Source: JALYXV01 sp963733505 | Lineage (GTDB): Bacteria; Actinomycetota; Acidimicrobiia; Acidimicrobiales; Palsa-688 | Direction of reading: 5' to 3' | DNA length: 64,000 nt | Assembly: GCA_963733505.1 (NCBI GenBank) | Contig: CAVTDW010000019.1 | Span: 69,205 to 133,204, forward strand | In this document: positions 27,583-36,556 of the stretch, one piece after another | How the letters are laid out: each line of letters opens with the position of its first letter | Position numbering within the stretch: position 1 is the stretch's first letter | Position numbers and translations under genes: made by a program | The notes under the pieces: model-generated | What the model saw: only the letters and a program-made list of their open reading frames with translations | Databases searched by the model: none | Told to the model about the DNA's origin: nothing

Positions 27583-28769
27583 CCTCGGCGGGCGCCGTGA
27601 GTGACGCTGATTCTCGGCCGCTGACGGGCGTGGACCGCATGGCCGTCGCCTTCTCGCATCTCCTGCGGGCCCAGGGCCTCGACGTGCCCGTCGGCTGCGT
27701 CACCGTGTTCGCCTCGGCGCTTGGAACCATCGGGGTCCAACACCGGTCGTCGGTGTACTGGGCGGGGCGGGCGACGCTCGTGCGCCGGCCCGAGGACCTG
27801 CCCACCTACGATCGGTCGTTCGAGGCGTTCTGGCTGGGCCGGCCGTTGGTCGAACCGAGGCGTCCGGGCCCGGCCGCGGGCCCGGTTGCGGTGCCCGTGC
27901 CCGCGGCGGTGGACGCCCCGGCCACTGCTGGCGACCCAGACGACGATGACGCGGACGCGGACGACAACCGCGATGCGGTGCCGTTGCGCTACAGCGCCAC
28001 CGAAGTGTTGCGGGACAAGGACTTCGCCGCCTACACCCACGCCGAGTTCGCGCAGGCGCAGCGGATGATGGCGGGCCTGCGCCTGGCCGGAGACCTCCGT
28101 CGCTCCCGGCGCTGGCGGCCCGCCCGACGGGGCCGGTCCGATCTACGACGAACGGTGCGCCGGGCGCTGGCCAACGGCGGCGAGCCGATCCGTCGCGCCT
28201 GGCAGGCCCCGTCGCAGCGCCCCCGGCGGGTCGTGCTGCTCTGCGACGTCTCCGGGTCGATGGAGCCCTACGCCCGGGGCATGCTCCGCTTCCTCCACGC
28301 CGCCGTCGTCGGCCGCGGCGCCGGCCGCGTCGAGGCGTTCGCGGTCGGCACCCGCTTGACGCGCCTGACGCGGGAGCTGGCATGGCGCGATCCCGACGAA
28401 GCCCTCGCCCGGGCCGGCCGGGCGGTCAACGACTGGTCCGGCGGGACCCGGCTCGGCTCCGCCCTGAAGGAGTACAACGATCGCTACGGCGTGCGGGGAA
28501 TGGCCCGTGGCGCGGTCGTCGTGGTGCTCTCCGACGGCTGGGACCGGGGCGACCCGGCCGAACTGGCCGGCGAAATGGCCCGGCTGCACCGGGTGGCGCA
28601 TCGCGTGATCTGGGTCAACCCATTGAAAGCGGCACCCGGCTACGCGCCGCTCGCCCAGGGGATGGCAGCCGCCCTCCCCCACGTCGACCGCTTCGTCACC
28701 GGCCATTCGCTGCGGTCGCTCGAGGACCTGGTCGCCGTCATCGGCGGAGTCGCGGGTCCGGGTCCATGA
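27579..28769 (+). CDS. VWA domain protein (CoxE-like)
   Basis: The 396-aa protein has an N-terminal helical region, an acidic Asp-rich linker near residues 124-135 and a C-terminal von Willebrand A domain with the MIDAS motif DVSGSM (followed by EPYAR) and a late VVVVLSDGWDRGD stretch. CoxE proteins pair with the MoxR ATPase to build or insert the metal centre of Cox-type enzymes. The ATG overlaps the MoxR stop. It is convergent with the LLM oxidoreductase gene. Confidence 0.9.
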   Translation: MTSAGAVSDADSRPLTGVDRMAVAFSHLLRAQGLDVPVGCVTVFASALGTIGVQHRSSVYWAGRATLVRRPEDLPTYDRSFEAFWLGRPLVEPRRPGPAAGPVAVPVPAAVDAPATAGDPDDDDADADDNRDAVPLRYSATEVLRDKDFAAYTHAEFAQAQRMMAGLRLAGDLRRSRRWRPARRGRSDLRRTVRRALANGGEPIRRAWQAPSQRPRRVVLLCDVSGSMEPYARGMLRFLHAAVVGRGAGRVEAFAVGTRLTRLTRELAWRDPDEALARAGRAVNDWSGGTRLGSALKEYNDRYGVRGMARGAVVVVLSDGWDRGDPAELAGEMARLHRVAHRVIWVNPLKAAPGYAPLAQGMAAALPHVDRFVTGHSLRSLEDLVAVIGGVAGPGP

Positions 28770-28799
28770 AGGACCGCCGGTTGCCGGTCGTTGCCCGGC

Positions 28800-29672
28800 C
28801 TAGAGGTCGGCGACCGCGGGGATGACCTCCTTGCCGATGATCTCGATCTGGTTGTTGTTGGCCGCGTCGGGGACACCGCCATGGGCCACCTGGATTCCCA
28901 TGCCTGCCAGCCACCGCAACTGGTCGATGGTCTCGCCGACCTTCTCGCCGTTGTCGCCGACGTCGAAACGAAACACCGCCGTCTTCTCGATCTCCTCGTA
29001 GTCGCGGCCCTCCGCCTCGCAGTGCTGGCGCAACACGTCGAGCTTGTGCTCGATCTCAGGACCGGGAAACAGGTTGCACGCCTGGGCGTAGCGGGCGACC
29101 AGGCGGAGGGTCTTCTTCTCGCCCGAGCCCCCGATGAGGATGGGCGGGTGGGGCTTGGTGATCGCCTGGGGCGAGTTCAACGTGCGTTCCAGCTGGTAGT
29201 GCTTGCCGTGGTATGGGCCGTCGTCGTCGCTCCACATCTGGAGGCAGATCTGCAGCGTCTCCTCCAGCCGTTCGAAACGCTCGGCGGTCGGGGGAAACGA
29301 CAGACCGAGGCCCCGGGACTCCTCGTCGTTCCAGGCCGCGCCGATCCCGAGCCAGGCCCGGCCGCCGGTGAGCACGTCGAGGGTGGTCACGATCTTGGCC
29401 AGCAGGCCCGGCGACCGGTAGACGGCTCCAGTCACGAGTGTCATCAACTTGGCCCGAGTCGTCCGGCCGGCGATGAAGCCCAGCGTGGTGTACGCCTCCA
29501 ACATCTCGTGCTCGGGCGGGCCGATCATGCTGATCTGCCAGACGTGGTCCATCACGCTGATGCGGTCGAAGTTGGCCTCGTCGGCCGCTTCGACGACCCG
29601 GGCCACGTCATGGCGCAGCTGGGCGGGGCCGTTGCCCCAGGTGAAATCGGAAACGTGTAGGCCAAGCTTCAC
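28800..29672 (-). CDS. LLM-class F420-dependent oxidoreductase
   Basis: Luciferase-like TIM-barrel flavin/F420 protein of 290 aa. Seen are MKLGLHVSDFTWGNGPAQL, FDRISVMDHVWQI, GRAWLGIGAAWNDEE, FERLEETLQICLQMW and PPILIGGSGEKKTLRLVARY, the last being the conserved cofactor-phosphate strand of actinobacterial F420-dependent LLM enzymes. The substrate is unknown. It lies inside the cox region on the other strand, divergent from the MocA-like gene, so a shared role is possible but not shown. Confidence 0.9.
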   Translation of the reverse strand: MKLGLHVSDFTWGNGPAQLRHDVARVVEAADEANFDRISVMDHVWQISMIGPPEHEMLEAYTTLGFIAGRTTRAKLMTLVTGAVYRSPGLLAKIVTTLDVLTGGRAWLGIGAAWNDEESRGLGLSFPPTAERFERLEETLQICLQMWSDDDGPYHGKHYQLERTLNSPQAITKPHPPILIGGSGEKKTLRLVARYAQACNLFPGPEIEHKLDVLRQHCEAEGRDYEEIEKTAVFRFDVGDNGEKVGETIDQLRWLAGMGIQVAHGGVPDAANNNQIEIIGKEVIPAVADL

Positions 29673-29731
29673 AGGTGCTCCTCTCGCGGGCGGGCATGAC
29701 GGACGCTACGCGTCGTGGGCACAATGACCGC

Positions 29732-30320
29732 GTGAGCGAGCGGATCGCGGTGGTGCTGGCCGCGGGGGCGGGGAGCCGCTTCGAGGGCACGACCCACAAG
29801 TTGCTGGCGCCGTTTCGGGGCCGGCCGCTCGTGACCTGGGCGCTCGAACACGCCCTGGCGGCGGGGCTCGACCGGACCTGGGTCGTCACGGGCGCGGTCG
29901 ATCTGGCGGCCGCGGGCGTGGTGCCGCCCGGCGTCGAGGTACTGGTGAACGAGCGGTGGGCCGAGGGTCAGGCGTCGTCGCTCCAGGTCGCCGTGGCCGC
30001 GGCCCGACCGACGCCGGCGGGCTGTCTCGTCGTCGGACTCGGCGACCAGCCGTTGATCTCGGCCGAGGCGTGGCAGGCGGTGGCGGGGCAGCCGATGGCG
30101 GAGGCGGCCGACGGCAGCGGCGGGGCGGCCCATAGCGGTGGCTACCTACGGCGGGCGGCGGCGCAACCCGGTCCGCATCGACCGGGAATGCTGGGATCTC
30201 CTCCCGACCGAGGGCGACGAGGGTGCCCGGGTGCTCCTGCGTCAGCGCCCTGACCTGGTGATGGAGGTCCCGTGCCAGTCCGACCCGGCCGATGTCGATA
30301 CTGTCGCGGACCTGCAGTAA
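29732..30320 (+). CDS. MocA/MobA-like molybdopterin nucleotidyltransferase (one-base frame break)
   Basis: Nucleotidyltransferase fold with the opening RIAVVLAAGAGSRFEG and KLLAPFRGRPLV, then VVGLGDQPLISAEAW, where the metal-binding Asp lies. After about 30131 the protein continues in another frame as AIAVATYGGRRRNPVRI and then RECWDLLPTEGDEG, ending DTVADLQ. One extra C in the CCC at 30129-30131 explains the break. MocA enzymes add CMP to molybdopterin to give the cytosine dinucleotide form used by Cox-type enzymes, which fits the neighbours. The GTG at 29732 is the likely start. Confidence 0.85.
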
Positions 30321-30345
30321 CCCGAACGATGACAATGAGGCCCAC

Positions 30346-31005
30346 ATGAGCAACGGCACGGGATCACCCCAACCGGCGGCGGTGGCGGTTCTGGCGGTGG
30401 TCATCGTCGCCCTCCTCGCGGCCGGCGGGATCGGAGTGGCGATCCATCACTCCGACGCCAAGACCCCAGCCGCCGTCATCCCGGCGGCTTTCCAGCCGGT
30501 AATCGACCAAAACGACCATGTCAGCTTCGCGGTACCCGAGGCGTGGCGGGTACGGGTCCTGCCGGGTGGCCCCCTGAGCAGCCAGGTGCAGGCGCTCAAG
30601 GTGACCGATCCCCAGTTGGCCGGCCTGGCCAGCCTGGCATCGACCTCCGGGACCGACCCCCGCCTCGGTGTGGTCGCCACCGATCCCACCAACCGCACGA
30701 CGCTGGTCACCCTCAGCTTCGACGGCAAGGGCATCAAGAAGGTGAGCAAGATTCCGGTGTCCAGCGTCGAGGATCCCCTGATCCAGGCGGGCGCCAAGAA
30801 CATCGAGGCGGTCCGGGTGCATATGCCGGTCGGCGACGGCGAGCAGGTGTCGAACCAGCTGCCGGTCGGAACGGCGACCGTCTCGGAAGTGTCGTTCTAC
30901 TTCGTACAAGGCGGCCGCGTCGTGGAAGTCGTCCTGGTCTCCCTCCAAAGCCAGCCCCCCAAAGCGCTGGCCCAGCAGATCGAGGGAAGTGTCGCCGCCG
31001 CCTGA
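30346..31005 (+). CDS. Hypothetical single-pass membrane protein
   Basis: The 219-aa protein has an N-terminal transmembrane helix (VAVLAVVIVALLAAGGIGVAI) at about residues 11-31 and a soluble extracytoplasmic domain with alternating strands (VSFAVPEAWRVRVL, LGVVATDPTNRTTLVTLSF, VSFYFVQGGRVVEVVLVSL). The pattern resembles PsbP/LpqN-like domains, but I cannot assign it. A GAGG sequence precedes the ATG by 5 bases. It closes the cox-region gene string on this strand. Confidence 0.7.
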   Translation: MSNGTGSPQPAAVAVLAVVIVALLAAGGIGVAIHHSDAKTPAAVIPAAFQPVIDQNDHVSFAVPEAWRVRVLPGGPLSSQVQALKVTDPQLAGLASLASTSGTDPRLGVVATDPTNRTTLVTLSFDGKGIKKVSKIPVSSVEDPLIQAGAKNIEAVRVHMPVGDGEQVSNQLPVGTATVSEVSFYFVQGGRVVEVVLVSLQSQPPKALAQQIEGSVAAA

Positions 31006-31032
31006 CGACGGCCGATCCGATACCCGATCCGA

Positions 31033-31407
31033 CTAGAGGTCCACCCGGCGCCCCAAGAGGCAGAACTCGTTGCCCTCGGGGTCGGCCAGCACCACCCACG
31101 GCACGTCAACTTGTCCCACGTCCACCTGCCGGGCCCCGAGCGACAGCAGGCGTTCGAGCTCCTCGGCCTGGTCGCACCCTGAAGGATTGAGGTCGATGTG
31201 CAGCCGGTTCTTGACCGCCTTGGCCTCGGGAACGGGCACGAACACCAGCACCGGCGGCGCGGCGGTGTGGTCACCGGTCGACGACAGCCAGAAGAAGCCC
31301 GACTCCGACTCCTCGACCAGCGGCCAATCAAGGACCGTGGCCCAGAAGCGGCCGACTCGCCCCGGGTCCTCGCAATCGATCACGATCTCCCGCAAGACGC
31401 TCGCCAC
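31033..31407 (-). CDS. VOC (glyoxalase-like) domain protein
   Basis: The 124-aa protein has LREIVIDCEDPGRVGRFWAT and WLSSTGDHTAAPPVLVFVPV, then NRLHIDLNPSG and PWVVLADPEGNEFCLL, the strands and the His/Glu metal positions of the glyoxalase_6-like VOC family. The GTG at 31407 is used; the TTG at 31413 is also possible. Upstream frame to 32322 is a shadow of the convergent hydrolase. The function is unknown. Confidence 0.85.
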   Translation of the reverse strand: MASVLREIVIDCEDPGRVGRFWATVLDWPLVEESESGFFWLSSTGDHTAAPPVLVFVPVPEAKAVKNRLHIDLNPSGCDQAEELERLLSLGARQVDVGQVDVPWVVLADPEGNEFCLLGRRVDL

Positions 31408-31461
31408 CAGCAATAAGGTAGCCAGGTCGACAACTCGCTTCGCTCCAAGACAACACACGTC

Positions 31462-32376
31462 CTGGCCCGCGAGGACACCGTCACGCTGGCGGTCACCGAG
31501 TGGGGCCAGCCGGAGGCGGGCCGGGCGACGATTCTCCTGGTCCACGGCTACCCCGACACCTCCGCGGTCTGGGACCCCGTGGCCGAAATCCTCGCCCGCC
31601 GCTTCCACGTGGTCACCTACGACGTCCGAGGCGCCGGCCATTCTTCGCCGCCCCCCGAAACCGGCGGGTTCCGCCTGGCGCACCTCGCCGACGACCTGGC
31701 TGCGGTCGCAACCGCCGCCAGCCCCGACCACCCCGTCCACCTCGTAGGCCACGACTGGGGTTCCATCCAGGGCTGGGAGGCCGTGTGCACCGACGGCATT
31801 CGCGATCACATCGCCTCGTTCACGTCGCTCTACGCCCCCGGCCTCGACCATGCGGCCGCCTGGGCTGCGATGCGCTGGCGCCACCCCACCCCGCAGCACC
31901 TCCGCCAACTGGCGGGCCAGCAGCTTCGGTCGTGGTACATCGTCGCCTTCCACCTCCCGGGGGCGCGAGCCGTGTGGCGGGCGGGGCTCGGGCGCCGGTG
32001 GCCGCACATCCTGCAGAAGGTGGAAAAGGTGGCTCCAACCGATTCCTATCCCGCCGCCACGATCGCCGTCGACGGCGCCCAAGGAGTTGGCCTGTACCGG
32101 GCAAATTTCCGCAACCGCATCACGAACCCAGATCCCCGATCCACCACCGTGCCCGTACAGGTGATCGTGGCGACCAAGGACCACTACGTGTCGCCGGCCA
32201 TGAGCGAAGGGCTGGAACGATGGACCGAGCGGCTGTGGCGCACCGAGGTGGAGGCCGGGCACTGGCTGCCTCGCACCCACCCCGCACTGGTGGCCGAGTA
32301 CGTGGCGGAGCTGGTCGACCACCTCGACGGCGGCGCTGAGTCCGACCGACTGCGCCGCAGCCGGGTGAACCCGTGA
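31462..32376 (+). CDS. Alpha/beta hydrolase (epoxide hydrolase/dehalogenase type)
   Basis: It contains the oxyanion loop LLVHGYPDTSAVWDP, YDVRGAGHSS, the nucleophile elbow VGHDWGSIQGW with Asp as nucleophile, and a late histidine in EAGHWLPRTHP. An aspartate nucleophile points to epoxide hydrolase or dehalogenase chemistry. The family start lies before the first standard start codon: the frame is open from about 31417 but offers only CTG (31462) before the GTG at 31579, which would cut off the oxyanion strand. Either a rare start or a small indel is involved. The stop overlaps the next GTG. Confidence 0.8.
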   Translation: MAREDTVTLAVTEWGQPEAGRATILLVHGYPDTSAVWDPVAEILARRFHVVTYDVRGAGHSSPPPETGGFRLAHLADDLAAVATAASPDHPVHLVGHDWGSIQGWEAVCTDGIRDHIASFTSLYAPGLDHAAAWAAMRWRHPTPQHLRQLAGQQLRSWYIVAFHLPGARAVWRAGLGRRWPHILQKVEKVAPTDSYPAATIAVDGAQGVGLYRANFRNRITNPDPRSTTVPVQVIVATKDHYVSPAMSEGLERWTERLWRTEVEAGHWLPRTHPALVAEYVAELVDHLDGGAESDRLRRSRVNP

Positions 32377-33248
32377 TCAGGGCCCGGCGGGTCAGCTTCG
32401 ACTGGGGCACCACGCCGATGCACTGGGTGCCCGAGGACGCCTTCACGACCCATGTCATCAACGTGTTGCACCTGCTCCTGCCGGCGGGCGAGAAATGGTT
32501 CTGCGACGTGTTCCGCCAGGCGCTCCCCCTCCTCGCCGAGGGGCCGCTGCGAGACGACGTCAAGGGTTTCGTCGGCCAGGAGGCGGTGCACGCCCGGGCC
32601 CACTCCCTCGTGCTCGACCACCTGGCCGCCCAGGGCCTCGACACCCACGCCTACACCGCCCGGATCGACTGGATGTTCGAGCGCCTCCTCGGCGACCACG
32701 GGCTCGGCGAGGACCGCGGCCCGCGGTGGCTGCGCCGGCGCTGGCTGGTAACCCGATTGGCCATGGTCGCCGCCATCGAGCACTTCACCTGCGTGCTCGG
32801 CTACTGGGCGCTTTCGGAGTCGAGCGCCTTGGACGACGCCGGTGCCGATCCCACCATGCTCGACCTGCTGCGTTGGCACGGGGCCGAGGAGGTGGAACAC
32901 CGGGCGGTCGCCTTCGACCTCTATCAGCGGCTGGGGGGCGGCTACGTCCGGCGGGTGGTGGTCATGGCCGCCGTGCTGCCGGTGATCGTGGGCTTGTGGA
33001 TTCGCGGCACCCACTATCTCGTCGACCACGACCCCGAGGCGGGACCACGCGACCATCCGAGCGTCTGGCGCTTCGTGAAGGTGAGCCGCCGCACCCACCG
33101 CCTCCCGACGCCCGGTTACCTGATGAGCAGCGTCCCGAGGTATCTCCGGCCGAGCCACCACCCGTCGCAGGAGGCGTCGACCGACGAGGCGCTGGCCTAT
33201 CTGGCTCGGTCGCCGGCGGCCCGAAACTACATGGCCGCCAATCCCTGA
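32373..33248 (+). CDS. Predicted metal-dependent hydrolase (PF10118 type)
   Basis: The 291-aa helical protein has HWVPEDAFTTHVINVLHLLL, VKGFVGQEAVHARAHSLV, AAIEHFTCVLGYWAL and WHGAEEVEHRAVAFDLY. The regularly spaced Glu and His residues (EAVHARAH, IEHF, EEVEHR) resemble a ferritin-like di-metal centre, as in the YP/PF10118 family. The reaction is unknown. The GTG overlaps the stop of the hydrolase upstream, so the two form an operon. Confidence 0.85.
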   Translation: MIRARRVSFDWGTTPMHWVPEDAFTTHVINVLHLLLPAGEKWFCDVFRQALPLLAEGPLRDDVKGFVGQEAVHARAHSLVLDHLAAQGLDTHAYTARIDWMFERLLGDHGLGEDRGPRWLRRRWLVTRLAMVAAIEHFTCVLGYWALSESSALDDAGADPTMLDLLRWHGAEEVEHRAVAFDLYQRLGGGYVRRVVVMAAVLPVIVGLWIRGTHYLVDHDPEAGPRDHPSVWRFVKVSRRTHRLPTPGYLMSSVPRYLRPSHHPSQEASTDEALAYLARSPAARNYMAANP

Positions 33249-33319
33249 CCCGGCAGTACCAGTGAACTCGGGCTTCTTGCCATCGTGGCCGCAGCAGATG
33301 GTCCTGGGCAGCCAGAGCC

Positions 33320-33404
33320 CTCTGGGGGGTACCTATCGCTTTGGGTCCGGTTATTGCGCTCTGGCGACGATAAGTGGGCCCAAAGCGCTCAGGTGTCCCC
33401 AGAG
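33320..33404 (+). repeat. Large imperfect inverted repeat upstream of guaA
   Basis: The arms from CTCTGGGG (33320-33327) to CCCCAGAG (33397-33404) fold into a hairpin of about 40 bp per arm with internal mismatches. The best-paired block is CGCTTTGGG (33337-33345) with CCCAAAGCG (33379-33387), and an inner TTATTG/CGATAA pair caps it. A further CCAGAG at 33313-33318 and CTCTGG at 33517-33522 could compete for the outer arms. It may be a terminator for the gene upstream, an attenuator, or a MITE-like insertion. Confidence 0.6.
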
Positions 33405-33540
33405 CGGGCGGCGTGGGTCGGCTTCCCCGGCCGAGTCGGACCCGGCGACAGGTCGACTGGCAGCGGGCGCACCTGAGCACCGGGGGCGAACAGCGACGGA
33501 GGTCACCTTTTCCCCCCTCTGGCCTTAGATAACCTGAACC

Positions 33541-35133
33541 ATGAGCCTGGACCTCGGCGACGATCCCCTCGACTCGTCGCCGGTCCTGGTCGTCGATTTC
33601 GGGGCGCAGTACGCCCAACTGATCGCCCGGCGGGTGCGCGAGGCGAAGGTCTACAGCGAGATCGTGCCCCACACGCTGGCGGCGTCGGAGCTGCTGGCGC
33701 GGCGGCCGGCGGCCATCATCTTGTCGGGGGGGCCGGCCAGCGTGTACGCCGCCAATGCCCCGACGATCGACCCCGCGGTGTTCGGGGCCGGGGTGCCGGT
33801 GCTCGGGATCTGTTACGGGTTCCAGCTGATGGCGGCGGGGTTGGGCGGGGTGGTGTCGCGCACCGACGTCGCAGAGTTCGGGCGGACCGACGCCCGGCTC
33901 GAGGCGGGCAGCTCGCTGTTCGGAGACCAGCCGGCCACGCAGCCGGTGTGGATGTCGCACCGGGACTCGGTGGTGCAGGCGCCCGGTGGTTTCCGGGTCA
34001 CGGCTTCGACGCCTGGTGCGGTGGTGGCGGCGTTCGAGAATCCGGCGGCAAGGCTGTACGGGCTGCAATGGCACCCGGAAGTCATGCACACGGCGTATGG
34101 CCAGGCGACGCTGGAGCGTTTCCTGCGGCAGGGGGCGGGGATCGAGCCCCGGTGGACGACGGCGAGCATCATCGACCGCAGCATCAAGGCGATCAGCGAC
34201 CAGGTGGGGCCGGGCCGGGTGCTGTGCGGACTGTCGGGGGGCGTGGACTCGGCGGTGGCGGCGGCGCTGGTGCACCGAGCGGTCGGGGATCAGCTGACGT
34301 GCGTGTTCGTGGACCACGGCCTGTTGCGCCAGGGCGAGCGGGAACAGGTCGTCCGGGACTACGTGCAGGCGACGGGCATCAAGCTCAAGGTGGCGGACGC
34401 GTCGGAGCGGTTCCTGGACGCGCTGGCCGGCGTCGTCGACCCGGAGCAGAAACGCAAGATCGTGGGCCGCGAGTTCATCCGGGTGTTCGAGCAGGCGGCT
34501 CGGGAGGTGCTGGAGTCCGCCGACGGGGGCGGCGGAGGCGACATCGAGTTCCTGGTCCAGGGGACGCTGTACCCCGACGTGGTCGAGTCGGGCGGCGGGA
34601 CGGGCACGGCCAACATCAAGAGCCACCACAACGTGGGCGGGTTGCCGTCGGATCTGAAGTTTCGGTTGATCGAGCCATTGCGGGCGCTGTTCAAGGACGA
34701 GGTGCGAGCGCTCGGCGCCGAGTTGGGGTTGCCCGAGCCGATCGTGTGGCGCCAGCCGTTCCCCGGCCCCGGGCTGGCCATCCGGATCATGGGCGAGGTC
34801 ACCGGCGAACGCCTCGAGGTGTTGCGCCAGGCCGACGCCATCGCCCGCTCGGAGCTGACGGCGGCGGGTCTGGACCGCAGCGTGTGGCAATGCCCGGTCG
34901 TGCTCCTGGCCGACGTCCGCTCGGTCGGCGTCCAGGGCGACGAGCGGACCTACGGGCATCCGGTGGTGTTGCGGCCCGTGTCCAGTGAGGACGCCATGAC
35001 GGCCGACTGGTCGCGGTTGCCCTACGACGTGCTGGCCCGGATTTCGTCACGCATCACCAACGAGGTCGAGCAGGTGAACCGGGTCGTGCTGGACATCACC
35101 AGCAAACCCCCAGCCACGATCGAGTGGGAATAG
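33541..35133 (+). CDS. guaA: GMP synthase (glutamine-hydrolysing)
   Basis: Converts XMP to GMP using glutamine and ATP. The 530-aa protein has an N-terminal class I amidotransferase with the nucleophile Cys in GICYGFQLMA and the His/Glu of WHPEV, a PP-loop ATP pyrophosphatase domain (LSGGVDSAVAAALVHRA), and the C-terminal dimerisation domain ending in PPATIEWE. The ATG at 33541 has no obvious Shine-Dalgarno. A TAGATA hexamer about 10 bases upstream could be a -10 box, which would make the transcript leaderless. Confidence 0.97.
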   Translation: MSLDLGDDPLDSSPVLVVDFGAQYAQLIARRVREAKVYSEIVPHTLAASELLARRPAAIILSGGPASVYAANAPTIDPAVFGAGVPVLGICYGFQLMAAGLGGVVSRTDVAEFGRTDARLEAGSSLFGDQPATQPVWMSHRDSVVQAPGGFRVTASTPGAVVAAFENPAARLYGLQWHPEVMHTAYGQATLERFLRQGAGIEPRWTTASIIDRSIKAISDQVGPGRVLCGLSGGVDSAVAAALVHRAVGDQLTCVFVDHGLLRQGEREQVVRDYVQATGIKLKVADASERFLDALAGVVDPEQKRKIVGREFIRVFEQAAREVLESADGGGGGDIEFLVQGTLYPDVVESGGGTGTANIKSHHNVGGLPSDLKFRLIEPLRALFKDEVRALGAELGLPEPIVWRQPFPGPGLAIRIMGEVTGERLEVLRQADAIARSELTAAGLDRSVWQCPVVLLADVRSVGVQGDERTYGHPVVLRPVSSEDAMTADWSRLPYDVLARISSRITNEVEQVNRVVLDITSKPPATIEWE

Positions 35134-35191
35134 GGCGTTCTTTGACGGAGACAGGTACCGTTCACCCCGTGCTTCGGACGCGGGTGCGGCG

Positions 35192-36481
35192 GTGACGACG
35201 CGTGTCCTTTCGATGGTGCTGGCGGGCGGTGAAGGCAAGCGGCTCGCACCTCTGACGGCGGACCGGGCCAAGCCGGCCGTGCCGTTCGGCGGCCACTACC
35301 GCCTCATCGACTTCGTGCTCTCCAATCTGGCCAACGCCGGGTACCTGAGAATCGTCGTGCTCACCCAGTACAAGAGCCACAGCCTGGACCTCCACATCTC
35401 GCGCACCTGGCGGTTGTCGACCCTCATGGGCGACTACGTGACCCCGGTGCCGGCGCAGATGCGCGAAGGGCCGCGGTGGTTTTCCGGGTCGGCTGACGCC
35501 ATCTACCAGAACCTCAATCTCATCGGCGACGAACGACCCGACTACATCTGTGTCTTCGGCGCCGACCACATCTACCGCATGGATCCCCGTCAGATGCTGG
35601 ATCAGCACATCGCCACCGGGGCGGGCGTGACGGTTGCGGGCGTGCGGGTGCCGCTCGCGCAGGCCAGCAGCTTCGGAATCATCGAGGCCGGCCGGGCGTC
35701 GAGTGATTCGAACGGGTCAGGCGCCGGTTCGGCCGACTACGCCGGAGGGACGGACACCCGCATTCGAGCGTTCCGGGAGAAACCGACCGACGCCGTCGGA
35801 CTGCCCGACGACCCCAACCGGGTCTTCGCCTCCATGGGCAACTACATCTTCTCGACCGATGCCCTCGTCGATGCGGTCACGGCGGACTCCAAGAATGAAG
35901 GCTCCCACAATGACGTCGGCGGCGACATCATCCCGGCGTTCGTGGCGGCCGCTGACGCCCATGTCTACGACTTCGAGGCCAACAAGGTGCCGGGAGCGAC
36001 GGAACGGGACCGGGCGTACTGGCGCGACGTCGGAACCCTCGACGCCTACTACGAAGCCCACATGGACCTGGTGTCGGTGCATCCGATCTTCAACCTGTAC
36101 AACCAGCGGTGGCCCATCTTCACGTCGGGCCCGCCGTTGCCGCCCGCCAAGTTCGTGTTCGAAGGTTCGGAGGGGACGGGGCAGGCGCTCAACTCCATGG
36201 TGTCGGCCGGAGTGATCGTCTCGGGGGGAACGGTCCGCCGCTCGATCCTTTCGCCCGGCGTGGTCATCGAGAGCCACGCCCAGGTCGAGGGGGCGGTACT
36301 GATGCACGACGTCCGGGTCGGCCCCGGGGCGATCGTGCGCAATGCCATCATCGACAAGAACGTCCAGATTCCACCGGGAGCGCGGATCGGCGTGAACCCG
36401 GAGTACGACCGCCGTTGTTTCACCCTCTCCGACAACGGGATCGTCGTCGTCGGTAAGGGCCAGGCCATCCCTCAATGCTGA
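35192..36481 (+). CDS. glgC: Glucose-1-phosphate adenylyltransferase
   Basis: Makes ADP-glucose for glycogen. The 429-aa protein has the nucleotidyltransferase opening MVLAGGEGKRLAPLTADRAK, the GGHYRLIDFVLSNLANAG block, FGADHIYRMD and FEANKVPGATERDRAYWRDV, with a C-terminal left-handed beta-helix (VEGAVLMHDVRVGPGAIVRN). It starts with GTG at 35192. With the glycosyltransferase that follows it forms the actinobacterial glycogen pair. An inserted low-complexity loop (SDSNGSGAGSADYAGG) is seen around residue 170. Confidence 0.96.
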   Translation: MTTRVLSMVLAGGEGKRLAPLTADRAKPAVPFGGHYRLIDFVLSNLANAGYLRIVVLTQYKSHSLDLHISRTWRLSTLMGDYVTPVPAQMREGPRWFSGSADAIYQNLNLIGDERPDYICVFGADHIYRMDPRQMLDQHIATGAGVTVAGVRVPLAQASSFGIIEAGRASSDSNGSGAGSADYAGGTDTRIRAFREKPTDAVGLPDDPNRVFASMGNYIFSTDALVDAVTADSKNEGSHNDVGGDIIPAFVAAADAHVYDFEANKVPGATERDRAYWRDVGTLDAYYEAHMDLVSVHPIFNLYNQRWPIFTSGPPLPPAKFVFEGSEGTGQALNSMVSAGVIVSGGTVRRSILSPGVVIESHAQVEGAVLMHDVRVGPGAIVRNAIIDKNVQIPPGARIGVNPEYDRRCFTLSDNGIVVVGKGQAIPQC

Positions 36482-36556
36482 GTCGCGGGTCGGGGTTGTG
36501 CCGTGGCGGGTCCGGCGGGTCCTCGGCGGGTCCGGCGGCTCCGGCGGCTTTGGGCG

